Assembly (NCBI RefSeq): GCF_017641085.1
Contig: NZ_JAEPPI010000003.1
Span: 372,001-436,000 of the forward strand
Length of the DNA: 64,000 nucleotides
Reading direction: 5' to 3'
Origin: Gracilimonas sp.
GTDB lineage: Bacteria; Bacteroidota; Rhodothermia; Balneolales; Balneolaceae
Shown: positions 8,056-16,180 of the stretch, piece by piece
How the letters are laid out: each line of letters opens with the position of its first letter
Position numbering within the stretch: the stretch's first letter is position 1
Notes under the pieces: generated by a model
What the model was told of the DNA's origin: nothing
Databases searched by the model: none
Seen by the model: the letters and a program-made list of their open reading frames with translations, nothing else
Program-made: the position numbers and the translations under genes

Positions 8056-8385
8056 ATGCCTGCCATAACAGCTGAACTCGGTACCGAATTAAAATCGAAA
8101 CTTTTCCGCGGCTTCTCCGACGGCTCTCGCCTTTCCATACTTGAGATTTTGCTGGAAGGAAATACCACCGTGGGTGAAATCGTGGAACGGACCGGGCTGA
8201 GCCAGCCGAACGTGTCCAGCCATCTGCGCTGCCTCAGCGAGTGCGGACTGGCCCTAAGCCGCAGGGACGGCCGCCATATCTATTACCGGGCCAGCGATTC
8301 CCGCGTGCACAAAATCATACAGCTTGCTGAAGAACTGCTGGCCGACAGCGCCAAAGGCGTATACGAATGCACCCGGTACGAATAG
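8056..8385 (+). CDS. ArsR/SmtB-family metal-sensing repressor, CmtR-like
   Basis: This 109-residue protein has a winged helix with the recognition stretch SQPNVSSHLRCLSECGL. Cys59 and Cys63 lie in the recognition helix (RCLSECG) and Cys105 is near the C-terminus (YECTRYE). This three-Cys spacing matches CmtR, the Cd/Pb sensor of mycobacteria, in which the equivalent residues are Cys57, Cys61 and Cys102. It should repress its own operon until Cd, Pb or a similar thiophilic metal binds. It is followed 44 bases later by a P-type ATPase, the usual partner. The palindrome at 8021 is its most likely operator. Confidence 0.9.
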   Translation: MPAITAELGTELKSKLFRGFSDGSRLSILEILLEGNTTVGEIVERTGLSQPNVSSHLRCLSECGLALSRRDGRHIYYRASDSRVHKIIQLAEELLADSAKGVYECTRYE

Positions 8386-8429
8386 CAGAGCCGCCCTATG
8401 TTACCTATTAAAACTTGCACAAAGATCCC

Positions 8430-10574
8430 ATGAAGAAAGAAAACAAACTGACTCCCCGAACAACTTCCCAACAGAAAGAAAAAGCCCGATTCCGTGTTTC
8501 CAATATTGACTGTGAGCACGATGCAGCACAGCTGCGGCGCCAGCTGGAAGAAACCGAGGGCCTGGCGGGGCTGGATATCCTTCCCAAGTCTGCCCGGGTC
8601 ACTATTGATTACGATCCCGATCTTCTCAGCCCGAAAGAGCTCGAAAAACTGTTGGATGAGGCCGGGTTTCCGGTACAGGAAGACGGCATGCCTGAGCAGC
8701 CCAAACCGTGGAAAAACCCCAAGGTAGTCACCTCGGTTTTGTCCGGACTGCTGCTTCTGGCGGGCTGGCTGCTGGGCTTTGCGGGTATCCCGGAGGCGGT
8801 GTCAACCGGCATCTACTGGGTAGCCATACTCACCGGCGGATACTATTTCGGAAGGGAGGCCCTGGAGGATCTCTGGTTTGAGAAATCCATCGGCATTGAG
8901 CTGCTGATGAGCATCGCGGCGGTGGTTGCCGCGGTGATGGGCCAGCCCGCAGAGGGTGCCATGCTGGTGTTTCTATATTCCATCTCGGAGGCCGCCGAGG
9001 GCTATACCGAGGAGAAAACGCGTTCTGCGGTCAAAGCGCTTATGGACCTTGCCCCGAAAACCGCCCTCATTTTGCGCGACGGCCACGAAGAAGAAATACC
9101 TGTGGAAGAAGTCCGGGTTGGAGACCTTTTTCTGGTCAAGCCGGGACAGTCGGTGCCCACCGACGGGGTCATCCGGGAAGGAGCCTCCAGCCTGAACGAA
9201 GCCCCGGTAACCGGAGAAAGTACGCCGGTGGATAAATCCGAAGAAAGCCAGGTGTTTGCCGGTACCATCAACGGCGAGGGATTGTTAAAAGTAGAAGCTA
9301 CCAAGACCACCGCCGACAACACCCTTGCACGGATTATTCAAATGGTGGAAGAGGCCCAGGAGCGGAAGGGCAAAAGTCAGCGGTTTATTGAACGCTTCGG
9401 CAGCCGGTACAGTCCGGCGGTGCTTGCCGCAGGAGTGCTGATCGCCATTATACCTCCGCTTTTGTTTAATGCAGGCTGGGAGACCTGGATCACACGGGCC
9501 ACCGTTTTTATCGTGGCCGCCGCTCCCTGTGCGCTGGTTATTTCCATCCCCATTACGCTGGTGGCCACGCTTGGAACGGCCGCCCGGAACGGAGTGCTTA
9601 TAAAAGGTGGAATGTATGCCGAAGAGCTAAGCAAGGTTAAAGTCGTGGCCCTCGACAAAACCGGAACGCTCACCTCGGGGCAGCCTAAAGTAACCGATGT
9701 GGTGGCATTTAATGGGGCTGATAAAGACCGAATTCTGAAGTTGGCTGCCGGGATCGAAAGTGGCAGCGAGCACCCATTAGCTCAGGCCGTTGTTGCCTAC
9801 GGGAAAGAAAATGAGATTACCCCCGCCCCGATAACCGGCTTCCAATCATTAACCGGAGCGGGAGCGAAAGCAACCATTGACGGACTAACCTGGTATATCG
9901 GCAGTCCCGGCCTGTTCGAACACCAATTGGGGGTATCCCTGGATGAATACAAAGCGAGAATAAGCCGCCTGCAGGAAGATGGAAAAACCGTCGTACTGGT
10001 CGGCCGTGAACAGTCGGTACTGGGATTAATCGCCATCCGGGATACCATTCGCCCCAAGGCCAAAACCGTAATTCACGAATTGCATGAAGCAGGCATCGAA
10101 AAAGTGGTCATGCTTACCGGCGATAATGAACGTACGGCCCGGGCCATTGCCGGAGAACTGGGCATCGAAGAGGTGTTTGCCGGGCTCAAGCCGGAAGACA
10201 AATCGAATATTATACGAGAACTCTCTGAGCGCTATGAACATATCATCATGGTGGGTGATGGCGTAAATGACGCCCCGGCGCTGGCCGAGGCCACCGTAGG
10301 TGTAGCCATGGGCGCCGCCGGAACCGATGTGGCGCTGGAAACGGCTGATGTGGTGCTGATGGCCGACGACCTGGAAAAACTGGTCTATGCGTTGAAGCTT
10401 GCAAAACGGAATCAAAAAGTGATCAACCAAAACCTGGCCCTTTCTGTTGTCGTTATAGCCGGATTAATTATCGGTGCTGTTACCGGGTACTTTACGCTCC
10501 CAATAGCAGTAATAGGGCATGAGGTCAGCGAGTTTATGGTGATCGGAAACGGGCTGCGCATGCTGCGTTCCTGA
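8430..10574 (+). CDS. Heavy-metal P-type ATPase, CadA-like with APC motif
   Basis: This 714-residue pump, read from ATG 8430 (an in-frame TTG at 8415 is the alternative), has one N-terminal HMA-like domain whose metal loop is NIDCEHD, that is Cys28 and Asp31 instead of CxxC. The membrane domain carries APC at residues 365-367 in a context (CALVIS.P) that normally reads CPC in CadA and ZntA. The catalytic parts are intact: TGES, DKTGT (Asp409), SEHPLAQ, GDGVNDAP. It should export Cd, Zn or Pb under control of the CmtR-like protein just upstream. Loss of the first Cys of CPC may change the ion preference. Its base composition is GC-richer than that of the flanking Czc region. Confidence 0.92.
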   Translation: MKKENKLTPRTTSQQKEKARFRVSNIDCEHDAAQLRRQLEETEGLAGLDILPKSARVTIDYDPDLLSPKELEKLLDEAGFPVQEDGMPEQPKPWKNPKVVTSVLSGLLLLAGWLLGFAGIPEAVSTGIYWVAILTGGYYFGREALEDLWFEKSIGIELLMSIAAVVAAVMGQPAEGAMLVFLYSISEAAEGYTEEKTRSAVKALMDLAPKTALILRDGHEEEIPVEEVRVGDLFLVKPGQSVPTDGVIREGASSLNEAPVTGESTPVDKSEESQVFAGTINGEGLLKVEATKTTADNTLARIIQMVEEAQERKGKSQRFIERFGSRYSPAVLAAGVLIAIIPPLLFNAGWETWITRATVFIVAAAPCALVISIPITLVATLGTAARNGVLIKGGMYAEELSKVKVVALDKTGTLTSGQPKVTDVVAFNGADKDRILKLAAGIESGSEHPLAQAVVAYGKENEITPAPITGFQSLTGAGAKATIDGLTWYIGSPGLFEHQLGVSLDEYKARISRLQEDGKTVVLVGREQSVLGLIAIRDTIRPKAKTVIHELHEAGIEKVVMLTGDNERTARAIAGELGIEEVFAGLKPEDKSNIIRELSERYEHIIMVGDGVNDAPALAEATVGVAMGAAGTDVALETADVVLMADDLEKLVYALKLAKRNQKVINQNLALSVVVIAGLIIGAVTGYFTLPIAVIGHEVSEFMVIGNGLRMLRS

Positions 10575-10633
10575 AAAAAGCTAAACAAGGCTTTATAAAG
10601 CTATAGGAACTTTTATTATGGTTCAGGTATTCT

Positions 10634-10641
10634 TAACTTTG
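10634..10641 (+). promoter_or_regulatory. TAnnTTTG promoter element
   Basis: TAACTTTG fits the TAnnTTTG consensus exactly and lies 24 bases before the ATG at 10665. It would let the Cys-rich gene be transcribed separately from the ATPase. Confidence 0.4.
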
Positions 10642-10664
10642 TGATTGTTTAAGCCAACCTCATA

Positions 10665-11120
10665 ATGAACTTCTTCCGGTTGACGAAAGATTTTAAAAAA
10701 TATCGTATCACGGCAACCGCACTGCTTATGGTGCTGGGCATCCATGTGGTTATGCCTGTGGCTGTTCTGGCAGCAGGCTACTGCAACGCTGAATCAAATG
10801 CACCGGCTGACACCGAAATTTTGATTGAAGACTGTTGCGATCTAAAACGCAACAGTGCAGCAGACCGAGATCAGGATATTGTGGGTAACTGCACCTTCGA
10901 GCGGTTCTGTAATTCTCTGCCGGCCCATTCATTTGGAGAACACAAAAGCTTGCTGCCGTCAAAAAAACAAAGTAATCCTTTACCGGCGATATCCGGCTTT
11001 GTTCATACACTTTATTCTGTCGATAAGAACCGGGAAACGTTCAGCCACACTTCTTTAGATACTTTATTACTCTATCCCGGCCCGCCCGTCTTTTTGCTGA
11101 ATAGCACCTTTCTGAAATAG
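10665..11120 (+). CDS. Small secreted Cys-rich protein, HYC_CC_PP-like layout
   Basis: This 151-residue protein has one hydrophobic segment or signal peptide (about residues 15-37) ending in VLAAGYC, then an acidic region with DCC and two further Cys in NCTFERFC. Near the C-terminus comes PGPPVFLLNS. The order YC, CC, PP resembles the small HYC_CC_PP family found beside metal pumps in Bacteroidota; that link rests on the pattern only. It would be periplasmic or membrane-anchored and may bind metal or sense it. It follows the ATPase by 90 bases with its own promoter-like element. A protein of similar plan lies before CzcA at 21882. Confidence 0.6.
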   Translation: MNFFRLTKDFKKYRITATALLMVLGIHVVMPVAVLAAGYCNAESNAPADTEILIEDCCDLKRNSAADRDQDIVGNCTFERFCNSLPAHSFGEHKSLLPSKKQSNPLPAISGFVHTLYSVDKNRETFSHTSLDTLLLYPGPPVFLLNSTFLK

Positions 11121-11246
11121 CCGGCGTTTTGAACAAATCATGAGCCTTTTCCAGGGCTTGTAAGTGATTTTAAATAATCAGTAATCACAATATTCTACAC
11201 AATACCGCTTTCACTAAATTATTTTTCATTCCTAATTTAAATACAC

Positions 11247-13760
11247 ATGCTTGGCACCATCGGTAAAATTCTTATTAACGTTGCTTTTTTATCGGCAATT
11301 CTATCCCTGATCGGCTATTTCCTGTATTCAAAAGAGGAAAATAAACGATTTCTTACCCTGTCAAACTGGTTGTTTGGCCTCAAAGGGCTATTGATTCTTG
11401 CCGCTTCAGGGATTCTTATCTACCTGATTCTTGGCCACCAGTTTAACTATTACTACGTTTATAATTATACCAGCAGTGATCTTCAGCTCAAATACCTGAT
11501 CTCTGCTTATTGGGGCGGACAAGAAGGGAGCTTCATGCTATGGATTCTCTTCTCTGCACTTACGGGATTTGGCCTGATGAAATGGGTGCGCGAGCCCTAC
11601 CGCGGGCCGGTACTGTTCTTTCTAACGCTCAATCAACTGTTTTTACTGTCGATGATTCTTGGCCTTGATTTCGGCTCGTTCAAAATTGGAGCGTCTCCTT
11701 TTCGAACCCTGGCTGAGGCCATGCCCAATGCCCCGTTTATCCAATCTAACCCTGATTTTGTGCCAGCCAATGGTAAGGGGCTGAATGATTTACTGAAAAG
11801 TCCGTGGATGATTATCCACCCGCCAGCACTGTTTCTGGGTTTCTCTCTGATGGCCGTACCTTACTGCTTTGCCATGGCGGCCCTGTGGAAACGCAAATAT
11901 CACGAGTGGGTTAATGCGGCTCTTCCGTGGACGCTTGCGGCCAACCTGTCACTGTTCGCCGCCATCTTTCTGGGCGGTTACTGGGCGTACGTTACGCTCT
12001 CGTTTGGCGGTTACTGGGCATGGGACCCGGTTGAAAATGCCTCTTTTATTCCCTGGTTGATCGGTACGGCCGGCATACATACCATGCTTATACAACGAAA
12101 AAGCTCCACTTCGCAGAAAGCCTCTATCATTCTAGCCATGCTGGCATACGTGGCGGTAGTCTATGAAACTTTTCTGACTCGATCAGGGATATTGGCCGAT
12201 TCTTCCGTCCACAGTTTTGTGGATCTGGGATTGTACAATCAGTTGTTGCTATTTATGGTAGTCATTGTGGGTGTGGGCATCGGTATGCTGATTTATCGAT
12301 ATAAAGACCTGCCCTCCCAGCAAAATGAGTCCAGATTCCTCAGCAGGGAATTTATGACTTTTGCCGGGGCCATGGTACTATTCCTGATCGGGATGGTGAT
12401 GGCTCTCGGTACCAGTTCTCCCATTATAGGGTGGCTGTTTGTGGAAAATCCTACGCCGCCGGAAATCAGTTTCTATAACGAGTGGACCACTCCGCTGGCT
12501 ATTATTGCAGCCATATTGACTGTCATCGGTCAATACCTGTTCTGGGAACGCCACAGTGCAGAATCATTGGCTGAGGAACTTCTATGGCCCTTAGTCGGTG
12601 CCTCTATTGGCACCATTGCCACTATTGTGATTGGTAATGTCCGTGATTTATACTACATGATTTATCTGCTATCGGCCTGGTTTGCCCTGTTTGGTAACGG
12701 TTTTGTCATGTTCCGGCTAGCCCGCAGGAAGCCCCGCCTGATCGGTGGATCTCTGAGCCATATCGGTTTTGGGATCCTGCTGTTGGGATTCCTGGGCTCT
12801 TCAGCCTATCAGAGCAATCTGCTTGATATGCAAACGCGAAACTACAACGTCGCTGTCAAAGAGGGCGAAATCAGAGACAAGGAGGGTTTTACGGTTTCAG
12901 AGCCGATCACCCTTTTGGAGCTTAAACTCAATGAGCCGAAAGTAGTGAACGATAAATACCTGGTTACCTACCAGGGCTATACCCTTCGAAACCAGGATCG
13001 GCCCGGCCAGCAGGAATATAAGATCAAGTTCGAAAACATCAATCAAAATGGAAGCGGAAACGCCTTCTATCTATATCCGCAAGTGTATCCTATGTCATCG
13101 GCCGACAAAATTCAGTGGTCGGTAGATGTGGACGTAAAAGCCGGACTACTTAGCGATGTGTATTTATATGTGGCCGGCAGTTCATTTGTGGAAGGTAAAA
13201 ATGAAGAGTACAAAAAGATGAAGAACCTTCGTAGCGGGAATAATATTCAGCCCGTCTCCCAAGAGGGCCTAGAAGCTGAGCAGGACACTGTACCTACCCA
13301 GAAAATTTCCCTTGCACGGGGAGACTCAGTTCGGATGGGGAATTATACCTTTATCTTTCAGGATTACAGCCCCGTAGATCAATCTCAACTTCCCGACAGC
13401 ACCTCCATCGCTGTACGTGCTTTGGTGGATATCATGTATGATGCCAGCCAAACCCCGTACCGCACACAACCCTTATTCGTGCTTTATGCTAAGGATGGTA
13501 AAAACTGGGTGTATTCCCCGCCTGTTAAACTTGCTGAACATAATATTGAAGTTCAGTTTACCAGCATAGAGCCGGAAACGGGAAAAATTGAACTGACCAT
13601 TGAGGGTATTAGCGAAAAACCGAAAGAAGAGTGGGTATTGTTGATGGCCGAAGAAAAACCGTTTGTATCGCTGGTATGGCTGGGCACCTTTGTGCTGATG
13701 GCCGGATTCAGCGTATCCATCCTCCGGCACTGGGATCGTGAACGGAAAAGACACCGATAG
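11247..13760 (+). CDS. ccmF: Cytochrome c heme lyase, CcmF type
   Basis: This 837-residue protein has about 13-15 membrane segments and the tryptophan-rich heme-handling motif of CcmF/NrfE (WAWDPVENASFIPWL), followed by a large periplasmic domain (about residues 550-800) and a last membrane helix. CcmF joins heme to apocytochrome c in the periplasm. No other ccm genes surround it, although a TlpA-like and a DsbD-like protein, which could reduce apocytochrome thiols, follow in the next block. Its presence in a metal island may mean an extra copy that protects cytochrome c maturation from copper; that is inference. Confidence 0.9.
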   Translation: MLGTIGKILINVAFLSAILSLIGYFLYSKEENKRFLTLSNWLFGLKGLLILAASGILIYLILGHQFNYYYVYNYTSSDLQLKYLISAYWGGQEGSFMLWILFSALTGFGLMKWVREPYRGPVLFFLTLNQLFLLSMILGLDFGSFKIGASPFRTLAEAMPNAPFIQSNPDFVPANGKGLNDLLKSPWMIIHPPALFLGFSLMAVPYCFAMAALWKRKYHEWVNAALPWTLAANLSLFAAIFLGGYWAYVTLSFGGYWAWDPVENASFIPWLIGTAGIHTMLIQRKSSTSQKASIILAMLAYVAVVYETFLTRSGILADSSVHSFVDLGLYNQLLLFMVVIVGVGIGMLIYRYKDLPSQQNESRFLSREFMTFAGAMVLFLIGMVMALGTSSPIIGWLFVENPTPPEISFYNEWTTPLAIIAAILTVIGQYLFWERHSAESLAEELLWPLVGASIGTIATIVIGNVRDLYYMIYLLSAWFALFGNGFVMFRLARRKPRLIGGSLSHIGFGILLLGFLGSSAYQSNLLDMQTRNYNVAVKEGEIRDKEGFTVSEPITLLELKLNEPKVVNDKYLVTYQGYTLRNQDRPGQQEYKIKFENINQNGSGNAFYLYPQVYPMSSADKIQWSVDVDVKAGLLSDVYLYVAGSSFVEGKNEEYKKMKNLRSGNNIQPVSQEGLEAEQDTVPTQKISLARGDSVRMGNYTFIFQDYSPVDQSQLPDSTSIAVRALVDIMYDASQTPYRTQPLFVLYAKDGKNWVYSPPVKLAEHNIEVQFTSIEPETGKIELTIEGISEKPKEEWVLLMAEEKPFVSLVWLGTFVLMAGFSVSILRHWDRERKRHR

Positions 13761-13818
13761 CAAGATGAAGAAGAGCGAGGGCTGAATTGATTACTCCTCC
13801 CTTGCACGAAACCCATCG

Positions 13819-13847
13819 CGGCAGGCACGGGTGACGCCAGCCTGCCG
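13819..13847 (+). terminator. Hairpin after ccmF
   Basis: CGGCAGGC at 13819-13826 pairs exactly with GCCTGCCG at 13840-13847, with a 13-base loop and TTT after it. It fits a weak terminator for ccmF. Confidence 0.45.
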
Positions 13848-13866
13848 TTTATAACTATATACAGGT

Positions 13867-13884
13867 GACCCGATATATCGGGTC
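13867..13884 (+). promoter_or_regulatory. Perfect 18-bp palindrome before the copper block
   Basis: GACCCGATATATCGGGTC is a perfect dyad that ends 23 bases before the first gene of the copper block at 13908. The shape (GC-rich arms, AT centre) is like operators of copper repressors such as CsoR, but no CsoR gene is in the window. It could equally be a small hairpin in the leader. Confidence 0.4.
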
Positions 13885-13907
13885 GTCTCAACTAAACCAA
13901 TAAAACT

Positions 13908-14129
13908 ATGATGGACTGGTCAACTTTTTGCGGAGGCGGTATGCTGATGATGATTGCGTGGTTAACACTGATTGTTCTGGGCATTGTAGCCCTGGTCAAA
14001 TGGATATCGGGAACAAAAGGCGAGGACTCAAAACCTGATTCAGCGCTTGAAATATTGCGCAAACGATATGCCAGCGGAGAAATAACCAAGGAAGAATTTG
14101 AAGAACGCAAACAGAATCTTAACCAATAA
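13908..14129 (+). CDS. Small membrane protein with SHOCT domain
   Basis: This 73-residue protein has one membrane segment (about residues 10-30) and a C-terminal SHOCT motif: LEILRKRYASGEITKEEFEE. SHOCT is a short oligomerisation motif found at the ends of many membrane proteins. Such small SHOCT proteins are often the first gene in copper-resistance blocks, though their role is unknown. Start codon ATG; the palindrome at 13867 lies just upstream. It is followed by a candidate 21-codon reading frame and the DUF411 gene. Confidence 0.8.
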   Translation: MMDWSTFCGGGMLMMIAWLTLIVLGIVALVKWISGTKGEDSKPDSALEILRKRYASGEITKEEFEERKQNLNQ

Positions 14130-14146
14130 CAAAACGAGGAAAAGTT

Positions 14147-14212
14147 ATGGACATGGATAACAATGATGATGGGCGGTGGCAGTCAGAACGGGAAGGACTG
14201 AGTAGAAAATAA
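14147..14212 (+). CDS. Candidate 21-residue peptide
   Basis: A short frame starts with MDMDNNDDGRW behind a purine-rich GAGGAAAAG site. It is acidic and hydrophilic. It may be a real small peptide, or the remnant of a longer gene between the SHOCT and DUF411 genes. No homologue is recognised. Confidence 0.25.
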   Translation: MDMDNNDDGRWQSEREGLSRK

Positions 14213-14260
14213 AATTTCTGTTTTAAATAGTTATTTAATCCATAACAAAAGAGGAATATC

Positions 14261-14746
14261 ATGAAACACATAAAACAGTTCTTGCCATTCACTCTTGTTC
14301 TTCTCCTGGTGGCAGGTATATCGGCCTGTTCCCAGGAAAAGCAACCCAACGCAGAAACAAAGCATTCATCGGCTGCCAAAACAGTCAGCGTAACCATGTA
14401 CAAAAACCCAAACTGTCAATGCTGTTCTAAATGGGCAACATACTTGGAAAACAATGGGTTCTCAGTTGAAGAAATACCGACAGATACTCTTGCTTCCGTC
14501 AAGAAGCAGAAAGGCGTCCCTGATCAATTAGGGGCCTGTCATACGGCGGTGATCGACGGGTATGTAGTAGAAGGTCACGTACCGGTAGAGGCGATCAACA
14601 AAGTGCTAAAGGAACGCCCTGAGGCCAAAGGCATTGCCGTACCTGGCATGCCGGCTCAATCCCCCGGGATGGCGGAAGTTCCCGGACCGGTTGATGTATA
14701 TTTCTTCAACGGACCAGACCAAGTGGCCTATTTTGACAAGTTCTGA
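14261..14746 (+). CDS. DUF411 metal-binding protein, secreted lipoprotein
   Basis: This 161-residue protein starts with a signal peptide ending in the lipobox-like GISACS, so it is likely a lipoprotein. The mature part has the DUF411 signature: MYKNPNCQCCSKW near residue 46 with three Cys, then LGACHTAVIDGYVVEGHVP. The fold is thioredoxin-like and related proteins (CopG type) bind copper in the periplasm. It sits between the SHOCT gene and the azurin-like gene, in keeping with copper handling. The C-terminal GMPAQSPGM segment is the usual family ending. Confidence 0.9.
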   Translation: MKHIKQFLPFTLVLLLVAGISACSQEKQPNAETKHSSAAKTVSVTMYKNPNCQCCSKWATYLENNGFSVEEIPTDTLASVKKQKGVPDQLGACHTAVIDGYVVEGHVPVEAINKVLKERPEAKGIAVPGMPAQSPGMAEVPGPVDVYFFNGPDQVAYFDKF

Positions 14747-14795
14747 CTAATTAAAGATGATTACCTGTTTTAACTCCTTTTACCCCTAATATGCG

Positions 14796-15554
14796 ATGAC
14801 ATCTAAAAATAAACTTAAATACTTGTTTATTCTGGGAGTGTTGATTGCCGCCGGTTTCGCCCTGGCGGATTCTCTGGGCTTTTTTAACCCGAAGCCCTAC
14901 ACGGCGGTAAACCACGGCTCGCATAATCACTACGTGCCGGACAACCGGGATTCCGGTGTTGGTATCAACCGATTTCCCATGGAGGAACCCGGACCCGGAG
15001 AGATGATTACCCCGACGGGGCAAATCGTAAAGACAGCCGAATGGGAACAGCAGCAAAAGACGGCCGCCGAAAGCTCTGAAAAGGGGAAGGCAACCGGTGA
15101 TAATATTCGAACCATTGATATCACCGGTACCGACCAGATGAAGTTTGTTGTTGAAGAGGAAGGAGAAGGGCTTGCTACGGGAAGTTCTATCAAAACCTTC
15201 AACGGTAAATCCTACTTGATGCTGAATCAGATACAGGCCAAGCCTGGGGAACTACTCAAGATTCGCCTGAGAACGCTTAGTCAGCTCAAACCCCAGATGA
15301 TGGCACATAACTGGGTACTGCTGGACCAAGGCGTTAATGCCCAGGCGTTTGTCAATGCGGCCAGCCGGGAAAACGACTACATCCCCTCCACCAGAGAAAA
15401 AGACATTATCGCTAATACCGGAATGGCTGCCGAGGGAGAAACTGTAGAAATTTCTTTTACCGTCCCTGATGAACCCGGCCAGTATGAATTCCTGTGTTCA
15501 TTTATGGCCCACTTCGCCGCGGGCATGCGGGGACAATTAATCGTTCAATCATAA
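14796..15554 (+). CDS. Azurin-like cupredoxin with long N-terminal extension
   Basis: This 252-residue protein has an N-terminal membrane anchor or signal (about residues 7-28), an extension of about 90 residues with His-containing segments (NHGSHNHYVPDNRD), and a C-terminal cupredoxin domain from about residue 120. The copper ligands are seen: His in MMAHNW, and Cys, His and Met in FLCSFMAHFAAGM. This is the azurin arrangement of a type 1 copper site, which carries electrons. It may serve as electron partner or copper store for the multicopper oxidase of the same block. The extension may be a separate metal-binding part; I do not recognise it as a named domain. Confidence 0.85.
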   Translation: MTSKNKLKYLFILGVLIAAGFALADSLGFFNPKPYTAVNHGSHNHYVPDNRDSGVGINRFPMEEPGPGEMITPTGQIVKTAEWEQQQKTAAESSEKGKATGDNIRTIDITGTDQMKFVVEEEGEGLATGSSIKTFNGKSYLMLNQIQAKPGELLKIRLRTLSQLKPQMMAHNWVLLDQGVNAQAFVNAASRENDYIPSTREKDIIANTGMAAEGETVEISFTVPDEPGQYEFLCSFMAHFAAGMRGQLIVQS

Positions 15555-15568
15555 AACAAAATGATATT

Positions 15569-16150
15569 ATGAAGTACTTAATACTTTCAGGATTAGTGGT
15601 TTTTTTGACCGCTTGTGGTGCTAAGCAAGACGAGTCTCAACAACAAGGTACGTCTGGACAGACCGAGACTCAGCGCGTCGAGCGGCTGGATCCGGCTTCC
15701 GCACCGTTGCACCGGGCCCAAAAAGAGGCACCGGCCACGGATTTCGAAGTGACACTTTTAAGCGGGGAAACCTTTAGGCTTTCCGACCAAAAAGGGAAAG
15801 TCGTCTTGATGAACATCTGGGCTACCTGGTGCCCGCCCTGCCGCGAGGAAACCCCCGAATTAGAGGAGCTATACCGAAAATATAAAAATGAGGGATATGT
15901 CACGCTCGGGGTCTCCATCGATGAGCAGGGTGAATCGGTAGTGCGCCCGTTTATGGAAGAGTTCGATGTCACGTATCCGATGTACATCGACACCGACGGT
16001 ACCGTCATGGACAAGTACGGCCCTACCATGGGCATCCCCACCACCTATATTATCGGCCGGAAAGGCAACATGCGGTACTTTACGGTAGGTGCGGTTACAA
16101 AAAAAGAGCTGGAACCGAGGATTAAAGAATTGTTGGCAGAAGAAAGCTAA
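15569..16150 (+). CDS. TlpA/ResA-like thioredoxin lipoprotein
   Basis: This 193-residue protein is read from ATG at 15569, where a signal peptide with lipobox LTACG begins; an earlier in-frame start lies inside the previous gene. The redox centre is WCPPC within NIWATWCPPCREE, and GIPTTYIIG provides the cis-Pro of the thioredoxin fold. Such proteins reduce disulfides in the periplasm, often for cytochrome c or copper-protein assembly. It directly precedes the DsbD-like gene, its likely electron donor, with no gap if that gene starts at GTG 16151. Confidence 0.9.
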   Translation: MKYLILSGLVVFLTACGAKQDESQQQGTSGQTETQRVERLDPASAPLHRAQKEAPATDFEVTLLSGETFRLSDQKGKVVLMNIWATWCPPCREETPELEELYRKYKNEGYVTLGVSIDEQGESVVRPFMEEFDVTYPMYIDTDGTVMDKYGPTMGIPTTYIIGRKGNMRYFTVGAVTKKELEPRIKELLAEES

Positions 16151-16180
16151 GTGTCAACTATTAAAATCTTTCAACGCCCT

